Assembly (NCBI RefSeq): GCF_046506625.1
Contig: NZ_JBKFFP010000001.1
Coordinates: 558,001-622,000, forward strand
Length of the DNA: 64,000 nucleotides
From: Zhengella sedimenti
Lineage (GTDB): Bacteria > Pseudomonadota > Alphaproteobacteria > Rhizobiales > Rhizobiaceae
Reading direction: 5' to 3'
Notes under the pieces: generated by a model
Seen by the model: only the letters and a program-made list of their open reading frames with translations
What the model was told of the DNA's origin: nothing
Database searches by the model: none
Part shown: one piece after another, positions 35,485 to 44,421 of the stretch
Numbering within the stretch: the first letter of the stretch is position 1
Layout of the letters: each line of letters begins with the position of its first letter
Program-made: the position numbers and the translations under genes

Positions 35485-36714
35485 ATGCAAAACGACCAGA
35501 TCGGCGGAGACGTGTTCTTCGTCCTCATCGGCGCCATCCTCGTGTTCGCCATGCATGGGGGCTTCGCCTTCCTCGAAGTAGGAACGGTGCGCCACAAGAA
35601 CCAGGTGAACGCCCTGGTGAAGATCCTCGTGGACTTCGCCATTTCCACCATCGCCTATTTCTTCGTCGGCTTCACTGTCGCCTATGGCCTGACATTCTTC
35701 GTCAATGCTGCGGTCCTTTCGGGCAGCCAGGGGGGCGAGATCTTCCTGCCGCAGGGCTTCACCCTGGTGAAATTCTTCTTCCTGACGACCTTTGCCGCCG
35801 CCATTCCCGCCATCATTTCCGGCGGCATCGCGGAGCGGATGCGGTTCCTGCCGCAATGCTTCGCAACCGCGGCGCTGGTCGGGCTCGTCTATCCGCTCTA
35901 CGAGGGCATCGTGTGGAATGGCAATTTCGGCATCCAGGCCGCGATTGAATCCGCCTTCGGCCATCCCTTCCACGATTTCGCCGGATCCATCGTCGTCCAC
36001 GCCGTCGGCGGATGGATCGCGCTCGGTGCGGTGGTCCTGCTGGGCGCGCGCCTTGGCCGCTACACCCGTTCCGGGCGTTCGGTCGGCATCCCGCCATCGT
36101 CCATCCCGTGGCTGGCGCTCGGCTCCTGGCTGCTGTGCACGGGCTGGTTCGGATTCAACGTGATGAGTGCGCAGTCGGTCGGATCGGCATCCGGCCTGGT
36201 GGCCATCAACTCGCTGATGGCCATGGTCGGCGGTATTGTCGCGGCCCTCCTGGCCGGGCGCAATGACCCCGGCTTCGTTCACAATGGCGCATTGGCGGGC
36301 CTCGTCGCGGTGTGCGCCGGGTCCGACATCTTCCATCCCGCCGGCGCGCTGGCGGTTGGCGCGGCGGCCGGGATCATCTTCGTAAAGGGGTTCACCTTCT
36401 GCCAGGAGAAACTGAAGATCGATGACGTTCTGGGCGTCTGGCCGTTGCACGGGCTTTGCGGGCTCTGGGGCGGCCTTGCGGCGGGCATTTTCGGGCTGGA
36501 GGCACTGGGCGGCCTCGGCGGCGTTTCCTTCATGAGCCAGCTTGCCGGTTCGGCGCTCGGCGTTGCCTATGCGGCGGCAGCCGGTTTCATTGTCTACGGT
36601 GTGCTCAAGGCAGTCACGGGCCTGCGCCTGTCGGAAACCGAGGAACTGCGTGGAGCCGACTTGTCGATCCACCGGATCGGGGCCAATCCGGAGCAGGAAA
36701 TCCGGGGCGCCTGA
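35485..36714 (+). CDS. Ammonium transporter AmtB-like, third copy (divergent, no signal peptide)
   Basis: A 409-residue member of the Amt family with about 11 helices but no signal peptide: the protein starts with a short polar MQNDQIGGD and then the first helix. The N-terminal region (FAMHGGFAFLEVGTVRHKNQ) and overall sequence are clearly unlike the two upstream copies, so it belongs to a different Amt clade. Twin histidines are kept (VVHAVGGWIAL, WPLHGLCGLWGG). The C-terminal tail (GLRLSETEELRGADLSIHRIGA) departs from the usual GlnK-contact sequence. The frame is open to 35440; ATG 35485 is preferred. A terminator follows. Confidence 0.93.
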   Translation: MQNDQIGGDVFFVLIGAILVFAMHGGFAFLEVGTVRHKNQVNALVKILVDFAISTIAYFFVGFTVAYGLTFFVNAAVLSGSQGGEIFLPQGFTLVKFFFLTTFAAAIPAIISGGIAERMRFLPQCFATAALVGLVYPLYEGIVWNGNFGIQAAIESAFGHPFHDFAGSIVVHAVGGWIALGAVVLLGARLGRYTRSGRSVGIPPSSIPWLALGSWLLCTGWFGFNVMSAQSVGSASGLVAINSLMAMVGGIVAALLAGRNDPGFVHNGALAGLVAVCAGSDIFHPAGALAVGAAAGIIFVKGFTFCQEKLKIDDVLGVWPLHGLCGLWGGLAAGIFGLEALGGLGGVSFMSQLAGSALGVAYAAAAGFIVYGVLKAVTGLRLSETEELRGADLSIHRIGANPEQEIRGA

Positions 36715-36737
36715 TCCCGTCGCCATGCATCAGGCCC

Positions 36738-36775
36738 GATGCCCGCCGGCCTTTTTCCGGCGGGCATCCCGTTTT
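36738..36775 (+). terminator. Terminator after the third amtB
   Basis: GATGCCCGCCGG (36738-36749) and CCGGCGGGCATC (36757-36768) form a perfect 12-base stem with a 7-base loop, followed by CCGTTTT. Confidence 0.8.
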
Positions 36776-36791
36776 CAGCGGCCGTTCACGC

Positions 36792-36814
36792 ATGGTTAAT
36801 GCCGCCTTAACCAT
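36792..36814 (+). promoter_or_regulatory. CtrA-type binding site upstream of ftsK
   Basis: ATGGTTAA (36792-36799), 7 bases, TTAACCAT (36807-36814): a perfect 8-base inverted repeat containing TTAA-N7-TTAAC, the full consensus of the alphaproteobacterial cell-cycle regulator CtrA. It lies 120 bases before the ftsK start, in a promoter region. CtrA controls many division genes in this class; binding here is predicted from sequence only. Confidence 0.7.
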
Positions 36815-36933
36815 CTGGCCGCTAGGTTCGGTCCGAAAACCCGGATTGCGTGCGCCTTGCGCCGTCAACCGGGAGCTTGCGAGAGGAACGGCCGGCCTCA
36901 GGGACCGGCCCGCAGGAACGAGGATCGGAACGG

Positions 36934-39687
36934 ATGCGTGCAAGCGGTTCGGGAACCATGACGGCAGGCATGGCGCGCCAGGGCTTGAGAGGTTTTGCGC
37001 GTCGCCAGCTGCAGCGGCTGGTCGGCGCCGGCGTGCTGGCCTTCTCCGGGTTTGCCGTGGCATCGCTTGCCAGCTGGAACGTGGCCGACCCGTCCTGGAG
37101 CCATGCGACGGGCAATCTGGTCACCAATGCCATGGGCTATCCCGGCGCGGTATTCTCCGACCTTGCCATGCAGTTCTTCGGGCTGGCTAGCGTGGCGGCG
37201 CTCGTGCCGGCGGTACTCTGGGCCATCTTCATGCTGCAGGCGCGCGCGCCTGGCCACCGGCTGCGCCGCGCGGGTGCCTGGGCGGGGTTCACCGTCTGCA
37301 CCGCCGGCTTCATTGCGTTACTCGAAGCGCCCGCCACCTGGCCGCTTCCGATGGGGCTGGGCGGCGTGGCAGGCGATCTGCTGCTCAAGATTCCCGGCGT
37401 GCTTTCGGGCGGTTATCCGGCGGGTTTCATGGCTTTCCTCTCCGGCGCGCTGCTGGTGCCAGCCATGGCATGGTTCTTCTGGGATGCCTCCGGCATGAAG
37501 GGCCGCGCGGCGGAATTCGCTTCCGCGGATCACGATAGCGGCGCGACCGGGCAGGAATTCGACGAGGACGACGAGGATGATGACGGATTCCAGGCGCTCG
37601 GCCTCGTCACGCACTGGTGGCTTTCCGCCCAGGCGCATGTCAGGCGCCTGACGCGGCGCCGCACTGCCGCAACGGCTGGAAACGGCCGCCGCAAGCTCGT
37701 GCTTCCCGATCTCGAGGATGACGAAGACGACGACGCCGTCCTTGCCCTGCCGGGCGGAGCGGTGACTGCTGCTGGCGGGGAGCGGATCGAACCGGACTTC
37801 GACACGCTGACGCCGCGCCGCATGACAAGCGCCGCACCGCCGATCGATCCCGGTCTCGATGACGACGACGATGATTTCGACCCGCCCTGGGACGATGACG
37901 TCATCGCGCCGGTGGACGATTCGCGCGGGGCACCGGGCCGGGTCGTCCAGCCCGGCGTGCGCGCTGGCGCGGGGTCTGCCGGTCGGGATGGCACCCCCGG
38001 ACAGGCGCGGCCGCGCGGCGTATCACCGGACAACCGGCTGATGGAACCGATCGATCCGGCTTCCGGCGCCCGCGTGGCGCAGCCCGCCGGTGCGCCGAAG
38101 CCCGGCGCGCGCGTCATGCGGGAGGCGCAGGGTTCGCTCATTTCCGACGGTAGTTTCGAACTGCCCTCGCTGCATTTCCTTTCGGAAGCCCGGACTACCG
38201 GGCGCGATCCGACATTGTCGGACGAGGCGCTGGAACAGAATGCGCGCCTGCTGGAAGGCGTGCTGGACGATTTCGGCGTGAAGGGCGAGATCATCCATGT
38301 GCGTCCGGGCCCGGTCGTCACTCTCTACGAACTGGAACCGGCGCCGGGCATCAAGTCATCGCGTGTCATCGGCCTGGCCGACGACATCGCGCGCTCGATG
38401 AGCGCCATCGCCGCACGCGTGGCCGTCGTTCCGGGGCGCAACGCCATCGGCATCGAACTGCCGAACGCCAAGCGCGAGACGGTCTATCTGCGCGAATTGC
38501 TGGCAAGCCGCGATTTCGAGGGCTCGAAAGCCAAGCTGGCGCTCACGCTCGGCAAGACCATCAACGGCGAGGCGGTGATCGCGGATCTCGCCAAGATGCC
38601 GCATCTGCTGGTCGCCGGCACGACGGGTTCGGGCAAGTCGGTGGCGATCAACACGATGATCCTGTCGCTCCTCTACCGGATGACGCCGGAACAATGCCGG
38701 CTGATCATGATCGACCCGAAGATGCTGGAACTGTCGATCTATGACGGCATTCCGCACCTTCTGACCCCGGTCGTCACCGATCCCAAGAAGGCTGTGGTGG
38801 CGCTCAAGTGGACCGTGCGGGAAATGGAGGACCGCTACCGCAAGATGTCCAAGGTGGGCGTGCGCAATATCGACGGCTTCAACCAGCGCGTCGCGCAGGC
38901 GGAACGCAAGGGCGAGAAGATCACGCGCACGGTGCAGACCGGCTTCGACCGCGAGACCGGCGAGGCGATCTACGAGACCGAGGAACTCGACCTTTCCGCG
39001 ATGCCCTACATCGTCGTCATCATCGACGAGATGGCCGACCTGATGATGGTGGCCGGCAAGGAAATCGAGGGCGCTGTGCAGCGGCTGGCGCAGATGGCGC
39101 GCGCGGCGGGCATCCATGTCGTGATGGCCACGCAGCGGCCGTCGGTGGATGTGATCACCGGCACGATCAAGGCGAACTTCCCGACCCGGATTTCCTTCCA
39201 GGTGACATCCAAGATCGACAGCCGCACCATCCTGGGCGAGCAGGGCGCCGAACAGCTCCTGGGCATGGGCGACATGCTCTACATGGCCGGTGGAGGACGC
39301 ATCCAGCGCGTGCACGGGCCGTTCGTCTCCGACGAGGAGGTGGAACACGTGGTTTCGCACCTCAAGACGCAGGGCGTGCCGGAATATCTCGATTCGATCA
39401 CCGAAGAGGATGACGAAGAGGGCGGTGCGACCGGCGATGCGGGTGGCGGGGCAGGAAATGGCGGCGGCATGGCCGGATCCGACGACCCCTATGACCAGGC
39501 CGTGGCCGTGGTGCTGCGCGACGGCAAGGCATCGACATCCTATATCCAGCGGCGGCTGGGAATCGGTTACAATCGCGCCGCCTCGATCATCGAACGGATG
39601 GAGGATGAAGGCATCGTCGGGCCGGCGAATCACGCCGGCAAGCGCGAGATCCTCGTTCCGCGCGGCCCCGATGCAGAGGAATTCTGA
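36934..39687 (+). CDS. ftsK: DNA translocase FtsK
   Basis: A 917-residue septum-located DNA pump that clears chromosome ends during division. Residues 1-195 hold about four membrane helices; 210-410 are a disordered linker with strongly acidic runs (DEDDEDDDG, DDDDDDFD). The motor follows, with Walker A GTTGSGKS at residues 562-569 and Walker B YIVVIIDEMADL. The C-terminal gamma domain (YDQAVAVVLRDGKASTSYI, a winged helix) binds KOPS-like DNA signals. ATG 36934 is used; ATG 36958 is possible. A CtrA-type box upstream suggests cell-cycle control. Confidence 0.97.
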   Translation: MRASGSGTMTAGMARQGLRGFARRQLQRLVGAGVLAFSGFAVASLASWNVADPSWSHATGNLVTNAMGYPGAVFSDLAMQFFGLASVAALVPAVLWAIFMLQARAPGHRLRRAGAWAGFTVCTAGFIALLEAPATWPLPMGLGGVAGDLLLKIPGVLSGGYPAGFMAFLSGALLVPAMAWFFWDASGMKGRAAEFASADHDSGATGQEFDEDDEDDDGFQALGLVTHWWLSAQAHVRRLTRRRTAATAGNGRRKLVLPDLEDDEDDDAVLALPGGAVTAAGGERIEPDFDTLTPRRMTSAAPPIDPGLDDDDDDFDPPWDDDVIAPVDDSRGAPGRVVQPGVRAGAGSAGRDGTPGQARPRGVSPDNRLMEPIDPASGARVAQPAGAPKPGARVMREAQGSLISDGSFELPSLHFLSEARTTGRDPTLSDEALEQNARLLEGVLDDFGVKGEIIHVRPGPVVTLYELEPAPGIKSSRVIGLADDIARSMSAIAARVAVVPGRNAIGIELPNAKRETVYLRELLASRDFEGSKAKLALTLGKTINGEAVIADLAKMPHLLVAGTTGSGKSVAINTMILSLLYRMTPEQCRLIMIDPKMLELSIYDGIPHLLTPVVTDPKKAVVALKWTVREMEDRYRKMSKVGVRNIDGFNQRVAQAERKGEKITRTVQTGFDRETGEAIYETEELDLSAMPYIVVIIDEMADLMMVAGKEIEGAVQRLAQMARAAGIHVVMATQRPSVDVITGTIKANFPTRISFQVTSKIDSRTILGEQGAEQLLGMGDMLYMAGGGRIQRVHGPFVSDEEVEHVVSHLKTQGVPEYLDSITEEDDEEGGATGDAGGGAGNGGGMAGSDDPYDQAVAVVLRDGKASTSYIQRRLGIGYNRAASIIERMEDEGIVGPANHAGKREILVPRGPDAEEF

Positions 39688-39821
39688 GGCAGAGTGGTGG
39701 CGGAACAGCCGGTATGCGTCCCGCGTTTTTTCGAGTTCCGAGGGTTCCCTGCCGCAATGCAGCCGTTGTTGCGGGCGATCAGGGGACAACGAATGACGAC
39801 GGAAAGAGACGGAGCGTCGAC

Positions 39822-40487
39822 ATGAACCATTCCATCTTCTCCCGGCGTTTGCGCGCCGCAGCATTGGCAACGGCGTTGGCGCTTGGCGCGGCAACGGCCA
39901 TGCCGGCCGTCCAGGGCATCGCCGCCCCGCCCGCCATCGCGCAGAAGATCGCCGACCATTTCTCCTCGGTGAAAAGCATGACCGGCGAGTTCGTGCAGTT
40001 CGGGCCGCGTGGCGAGCAGACGGGCGGCACCTTCGCGCTCATGCGGCCGGGCAAGATCCGCTTCGACTACGAGGATGCCGCGGCCTACCGCGTGGTGTCC
40101 GATGGCAGCCACGTGCTGCTCAACAACCGGAAACTGCGCACCTACGAGACCTATCCGCTGTCCAAGACACCGCTGAAGCTGCTGCTCGACGAGCGTATCG
40201 ACCTGTCCAAGGCATCCATCGAAGATGTCAAGGCGGACGAGGACATCGTCACGGTCAAGATGAGCGACAAGTCGGTCTTCGGAAACGCCCGGATCACGAT
40301 GGTGTTCGACACGGTGACATCGGAACTGCGCCAGTGGACGATCACCGACCAGCAGGGCAAGGACACCACCGTGATGATCTTCAACGTGAAGCAGGATGTG
40401 CCGCTGCAGGAGGCCTCCTTCGCGATCGATTACGACAAGGTGGCCGAAACCAATGCGCGTCGCGGCGCAGGCGGGCGCGGCCGTTGA
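39822..40487 (+). CDS. lolA: LolA-like outer-membrane lipoprotein carrier
   Basis: A 221-residue periplasmic protein with a signal peptide (about residues 1-26). The LolA-type fold is visible in KIADHFSSVKSMTGEFVQFGPRG (shown here in part), GTFALMRPGKIRFDYE and the repeated strand pattern through WTITDQQGKDTTVMIF. LolA shuttles lipoproteins from the LolCDE complex to the outer membrane. ATG 39822 has GGAG upstream. It lies 134 bases after ftsK, the usual alphaproteobacterial arrangement, and a terminator hairpin follows. Confidence 0.9.
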   Translation: MNHSIFSRRLRAAALATALALGAATAMPAVQGIAAPPAIAQKIADHFSSVKSMTGEFVQFGPRGEQTGGTFALMRPGKIRFDYEDAAAYRVVSDGSHVLLNNRKLRTYETYPLSKTPLKLLLDERIDLSKASIEDVKADEDIVTVKMSDKSVFGNARITMVFDTVTSELRQWTITDQQGKDTTVMIFNVKQDVPLQEASFAIDYDKVAETNARRGAGGRGR

Positions 40488-40550
40488 CAGCCGGAAACCT
40501 GTGGAACATCTGACGGTCTGCCGCCTGTCGTTCCGCAATGCTTGAAAGCG

Positions 40551-40579
40551 CAAGGCCGGATGGGCAAAGTCCGGCCTTG
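40551..40579 (+). terminator. Terminator hairpin after lolA
   Basis: CAAGGCCGGA (40551-40560) and TCCGGCCTTG (40570-40579): a perfect 10-base stem with a 9-base loop between lolA and xthA; weak T-tract (TCATTTCC). Confidence 0.65.
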
Positions 40580-40605
40580 TCATTTCCTGCTCACGGATCC
40601 CCTTC

Positions 40606-41412
40606 ATGCCGTTCTCGATTGCCACTTGGAATATCAATTCGGTGCGCCTGCGCATGCCGCTGGTGGAGCAATTCCTGGCCGCCCACCGCCCGGACGTGCT
40701 CTGCCTGCAGGAAATCAAGTGCGAAAACGGGCAGTTCCCCGAAAAGGCGTTCCGGGCGCTGGGCTACGAACACATCGAGGTCAATGGCCAGAAGGGCTAT
40801 CATGGTGTCGCCACGGTGGCGCGGCGCGAAATCGCCGCCGTTGAGCGGCGCGGCTTCTGCGACATGGGCGATTGCCGGCATCTCTCGGTGAATGTGGCGG
40901 CCGGTGGACGCAATGTCCTGGTCCACAATTTCTATGTCCCGGCCGGGGGCGACGAACCGGATCCCGAGATCAATCCGAAATTCCGCCACAAGCTGGACTT
41001 CCTGGAGGAAATGCGGGCCATCACCGCCGAACACGGCGAGCGCCGGTCCTCCGTGCTGGTCGGCGATCTCAACATCGCGCCGCTGGAGAACGATGTCTGG
41101 TCGCACAAGCAGCTTCTCAAGATCGTCAGCCACACGCCGGTGGAGACGGAGACGCTGGAAGACCTGCGGGTGAAGGGCGGGTGGAGCGACCTGATGCGCA
41201 AGCACATTCCCGCGGAGGAAAAGCTCTACACCTGGTGGAGTTACCGGGCAAAGGACTGGGCCGCGGCCGACAGGGGCCGCCGTCTCGACCATGTCTGGTC
41301 ATCGCCGGACCTGGAAGACCGGCTGGCCGGAATCTCGGTGCTGCGCGATGCGCGCGGCTGGGAAAAACCCTCAGACCACGTGCCGGTGATCGCGACCTTC
41401 GATTTCGATTGA
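40606..41412 (+). CDS. xthA: Exodeoxyribonuclease III (AP endonuclease)
   Basis: A 268-residue exonuclease III/EEP-fold enzyme that nicks DNA at abasic sites and removes 3' blocks in base-excision repair. The motifs are complete: TWNINSVR, CLQEIKCE (metal Glu), GDLNIAPLEND, DHVWSS and the catalytic SDHVPVIATF. The start ATG 40606 is at the family N-terminus (MPFSIATWN). It lies downstream of lolA across a terminator and converges with the cyclic-nucleotide-binding gene. Confidence 0.96.
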   Translation: MPFSIATWNINSVRLRMPLVEQFLAAHRPDVLCLQEIKCENGQFPEKAFRALGYEHIEVNGQKGYHGVATVARREIAAVERRGFCDMGDCRHLSVNVAAGGRNVLVHNFYVPAGGDEPDPEINPKFRHKLDFLEEMRAITAEHGERRSSVLVGDLNIAPLENDVWSHKQLLKIVSHTPVETETLEDLRVKGGWSDLMRKHIPAEEKLYTWWSYRAKDWAAADRGRRLDHVWSSPDLEDRLAGISVLRDARGWEKPSDHVPVIATFDFD

Positions 41413-41435
41413 GGCCGGTGCGGCGCTTGGCCGTC

Positions 41436-41891
41436 TCAGTCGCGGAAACGGTCTTCCAGCTTCGCGACCTGGCCTGCGAGGTCCTGCAATTCGCGGGTGA
41501 AACGCTCCTGCAGGAGAACGGCGGTTTCCGGATATTCGGTCAGGATCCGGCGAAAAAGGGTCCTGCCGATGCGCAGCAATTCGCAATCGGTGCGCGCCAT
41601 GGCGCCGGTCGCGCGCCGTGCCGGGGCAATCAGCGCGACATCGCCGAGGATCGTGGACGGTCCGACGGTCTTGAGCGTGACGAGCCGGTTTCCCTTCAGC
41701 GTGGTGAGGTCGATCTCGCCGGACGCGACGATGAAGGCGCCGTCGGCAGCCGCGCCCTCGCGGTAGAGTTCGCGGCCGGCGGAAAGGCGCATGCTCTCGG
41801 CGCCGAAGGCGAGCAGGCGCAACTGTTCCGTCGTCAGACCTTCAAGGAAGCCGACGGAACCGAGCAGCCGGATATCGTCTTCGAGCGCCAT
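41436..41891 (-). CDS. Cyclic-nucleotide-binding-domain protein without DNA-binding domain
   Basis: A 151-residue CRP-type nucleotide-binding domain followed by a short helix, with no helix-turn-helix. The phosphate-binding cassette region ILGDVALIAPARRATGAMA is recognisable, preceded by the beta-roll segment GAFIVASGEIDLTTL. Such stand-alone domains probably sense a nucleotide or act by protein contact. The gene lies 54 bases downstream of a DNA-binding response regulator on the same strand, a pairing I have seen described in other rhizobia; the two may act together. Confidence 0.87.
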   Translation of the reverse strand: MALEDDIRLLGSVGFLEGLTTEQLRLLAFGAESMRLSAGRELYREGAAADGAFIVASGEIDLTTLKGNRLVTLKTVGPSTILGDVALIAPARRATGAMARTDCELLRIGRTLFRRILTEYPETAVLLQERFTRELQDLAGQVAKLEDRFRD

Positions 41892-41945
41892 GGATGGCGG
41901 CGTCCCCTCCAGGGTTCCCCGCGAATCACCTCATGGCGGCATCGT

Positions 41946-42629
41946 TCAGGGAACCAGCTTGTATCCGCCGCTTTCTGTCACAAGAATCTGCGCATTGGAA
42001 GGATCACGTTCGATCTTCTGGCGCAGCCGGTAGACGTGGGTCTCCAGCGTGTGGGTCGTCACGCCCGAATTGTAGCCCCAGACTTCTTCCAGAAGGACGT
42101 CACGCGTGACGACTTTCTGGTCGGCCCGGTAGAGATACTTGATGATGGCAGATTCCTTCTCCGTCAGGCGCACCTTGCCGCCGCGCTGGTCGATCAGCAG
42201 CTTCTGGCTCGGCTTGAACGTATAGGGCCCGACGACGAAGGTGGCGTCCTCGCTCTGTTCGTGCTGGCGCAACTGCGCGCGGATGCGGGCAAGAAGGACG
42301 GCGAAACGGAACGGCTTGGTGACATAGTCGTTGGCGCCGGCTTCCAGGCCCAGAATGGTGTCGGAATCGGTGTCCTGCCCCGTCAGCATGATGACCGGGG
42401 CCTTGAAGCCGCCCTTGCGCAGCAGCTTCACCGCCTCACGGCCATCCATGTCGGGCAGGTTCACGTCCATGATGAGCAGGTCGATGATGCCGCCCCGCGC
42501 TGCCTGCACGCCCTTGGTGGCGGTCTCGGCCTCGATGACCTGGAATTCCTCGTAGAGGGAAAGCTGCTCGACCAGGGTCTGTCGCAGGTCCTCGTCATCG
42601 TCGACAATCAGGATCGTGCGTGCCGTCAT
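41946..42629 (-). CDS. OmpR/PhoB-type response regulator
   Basis: A 227-residue regulator. The receiver domain has the acidic pocket (VDDDED), phospho-acceptor Asp (LLIMDVNLPDMDG) and Lys (NDYVTKPF). The C-terminal winged helix shows LTEKESAIIKYLYRA and HTLETHVYRLRQKI. No sensor kinase is adjacent, so it is an orphan by position. It may correspond to the envelope regulator CenR of alphaproteobacteria, but I assign that only as a possibility from the neighbouring cyclic-nucleotide protein and envelope genes. Confidence 0.93.
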   Translation of the reverse strand: MTARTILIVDDDEDLRQTLVEQLSLYEEFQVIEAETATKGVQAARGGIIDLLIMDVNLPDMDGREAVKLLRKGGFKAPVIMLTGQDTDSDTILGLEAGANDYVTKPFRFAVLLARIRAQLRQHEQSEDATFVVGPYTFKPSQKLLIDQRGGKVRLTEKESAIIKYLYRADQKVVTRDVLLEEVWGYNSGVTTHTLETHVYRLRQKIERDPSNAQILVTESGGYKLVP

Positions 42630-42745
42630 GCTTTCCCTTCCCCTTGTCCTTCAATTGCGCGGCATCTTTACGCCTTCGCCTTCGCGGCGCAAAGATCATC
42701 ACGCTGATTTGTCCGTGACGCCAGTCTTTCTCGAAAAAAGGTGAA

Positions 42746-43333
42746 ATGAAGGTCAACACAACCAAAAAGCACAGCGGACTTCGTTTCCTGACCGTGCGCG
42801 CAGCACCGGGAAACCCGTGCCGCGGGCTCATCCGGGCCGGGAACCGGACGTTTCCCTGCGCGCTCGGGCGATCCGGCATCTCGGCCTTCAAGCGTGAGGG
42901 CGACGGCGCGACGCCGCTGGCCGCGATGAAGCTGCTGTCCGGTTACGTCCGTGCGGACCGCAGCATGCAGCGCCATGCCGGCGTGGCGCTCCGGGCCATC
43001 CGGGCCGATGACGGCTGGTGCGATGCGCCGGCCCATGGCGCATACAACCGGCCGGTCCGGCTGCCGTTTCCTGCCAGCCACGAGGCGATGATGCGCGCCG
43101 ACCGGCTCTATGACCATTGCCTCGTGCTCGACTGGAACATCGCCTCGCGGCGCCGCTTTCGCGGCTCGGCCATCTTCCTTCATGTCGCGAAGCCGGGCTT
43201 TCCGCCGACCGAGGGCTGCATCGCGGTCGCGCCCGGGGTCATGCGCCTGCTGCTGCCGCATCTGCGGCGCGGCACGGTGGTCCGGGTCACGCGCCAGGGT
43301 TTCAGGCGAGGCGCCAGACGGTGGTCTTCTTGA
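42746..43333 (+). CDS. L,D-transpeptidase (YkuD)-family protein
   Basis: A 195-residue protein with the YkuD catalytic pattern: His146 in FLHVAKPGFPPTEGCIAV and nucleophile Cys158. These enzymes form 3-3 cross-links in peptidoglycan or attach proteins to it. No signal peptide or membrane helix is evident at the N-terminus, unusual for a wall enzyme; a cytoplasmic start might be wrong, or export may differ. ATG 42746 follows an AAGGTG ribosome site. Its last 32 bases overlap the convergent methyltransferase gene. Confidence 0.85.
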   Translation: MKVNTTKKHSGLRFLTVRAAPGNPCRGLIRAGNRTFPCALGRSGISAFKREGDGATPLAAMKLLSGYVRADRSMQRHAGVALRAIRADDGWCDAPAHGAYNRPVRLPFPASHEAMMRADRLYDHCLVLDWNIASRRRFRGSAIFLHVAKPGFPPTEGCIAVAPGVMRLLLPHLRRGTVVRVTRQGFRRGARRWSS

Positions 43334-43976
43334 TCTCGGCATCCTCGAGGATGCGCGTCACCGGCACCTCGTGCACCGAACAGGCGGCCAGGCGTTCGCG
43401 CGGCAGGTAGGAGCGGCCGGGGTCGCCGATGAGGACCGTGCAGCCACGCGCGGCCAGGGTCTCGAACCAGGGCGTGAGCCGGGCAGCGAAATCGCGGTCG
43501 TAGAAGACGTCACCGGCGAGCACCACGTCCCAACCGCCGTCGGTTCCGGTCACATCCGCTGATGTGGGGACGACCGAGACGCCGTTCAGGTCCGCGTTGA
43601 GTGCAATGGCCGGGGCACAGAAGGGGTCGATGTCGGCGCAGACAACCGCGCTGGCCCCGGCGAGCGCGGCGGCAATGCCGACAAGACCGGAGCCTGCGGC
43701 AAAATCGAGCACGGACCGGCCGCGCACGATGCCCGGATTGTCTAGGACGTGGCGGGCGAGACCCTGGCCGCCGGCCCAGGCAAAGGCCCAGAAGGGCGGC
43801 GGCAGGCCGATTTCCGACAATTCCTCCTCCGTGCGGCGCCACAGGTCATAGGCCTCGTCGGCCAGATGCAGGGCGACCTCGGGCACATGAGGTGGACGGT
43901 GCACCGCGGTGTTGGCAAGGATGAAGGTCCGCGCCGTTTCCGGGGTCAGGCGGGCGGGCGATGGCGCAGCGGTCAA
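43302..43976 (-). CDS. SAM-dependent methyltransferase (ETFB/PrmA-like)
   Basis: A 224-residue class I methyltransferase. The SAM-binding motif is VLDFAAGSGLVGIAAAL followed by VCADIDPF, and a PPPFWAFAWAGGQGLARHVL segment before it is typical of the electron-transfer-flavoprotein/nicotinamide methyltransferase-like group (METTL20/ETFB-KMT and PrmA relatives). Target unknown, probably a protein side chain. TTG 43976 is the favoured start: it overlaps the EVE stop (TTGA) with GGAG 7 bases upstream. Other start codons would lie deep in the EVE gene. Confidence 0.8.
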   Translation of the reverse strand: MTAAPSPARLTPETARTFILANTAVHRPPHVPEVALHLADEAYDLWRRTEEELSEIGLPPPFWAFAWAGGQGLARHVLDNPGIVRGRSVLDFAAGSGLVGIAAALAGASAVVCADIDPFCAPAIALNADLNGVSVVPTSADVTGTDGGWDVVLAGDVFYDRDFAARLTPWFETLAARGCTVLIGDPGRSYLPRERLAACSVHEVPVTRILEDAEIKKTTVWRLA

Positions 43977-44410
43977 AGCGGCTCCAGCGTCCGGCCGTCC
44001 AGTCCGCCCATGCGGCAGACCTCCATCCATTCCTCCGGCGTGACCGGCTGTACCGAAAGGCGCATGGAGGTGACGAGCGACATTCCGGCGAGCGAAGGAT
44101 TTGCCTTCACGTCCTTGAGGGTCACCGGCTTCGGCATGTCCCTGACGGCGCGGATGTCGACGCATTCCCAGCGCGGATCGTCGGTCGTGGTGTCGGGGTG
44201 GATTTCAGCGCAGACCTCGACGATGCCGACCACTTCCAGCCCCTCGTTGGAATGGTAGAAGAAGCCGCGGTCGCCGATCTTCATGGCGCGCATGTTGTTG
44301 CGCGCCTGGTAGTTGCGGATGCCGTCCCATTGTTCGCCGGCGTCGCCCTTCGCCTTCTGGTTTTCCCAGGACCACTTGAAGGGTTCGGACTTGAACAGCC
44401 AGTATTGCAT
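43973..44410 (-). CDS. EVE-domain protein
   Basis: A 145-residue EVE-domain protein: QYWLFKSEPFKWSWENQ, WDGIRNYQARNNMRAMKIGD and GFFYHSNEGLEVVGIVEV are signature segments. The domain has a PUA-like fold that can read modified bases in DNA or RNA; in core bacterial contexts it may bind modified RNA. ATG 44410 is the family start. It starts 11 bases after the YciI gene and overlaps the methyltransferase gene, so it sits in the tsaD-gpsA-yciI transcript. Confidence 0.93.
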   Translation of the reverse strand: MQYWLFKSEPFKWSWENQKAKGDAGEQWDGIRNYQARNNMRAMKIGDRGFFYHSNEGLEVVGIVEVCAEIHPDTTTDDPRWECVDIRAVRDMPKPVTLKDVKANPSLAGMSLVTSMRLSVQPVTPEEWMEVCRMGGLDGRTLEPL

Positions 44411-44421
44411 GCGTGCGATCC

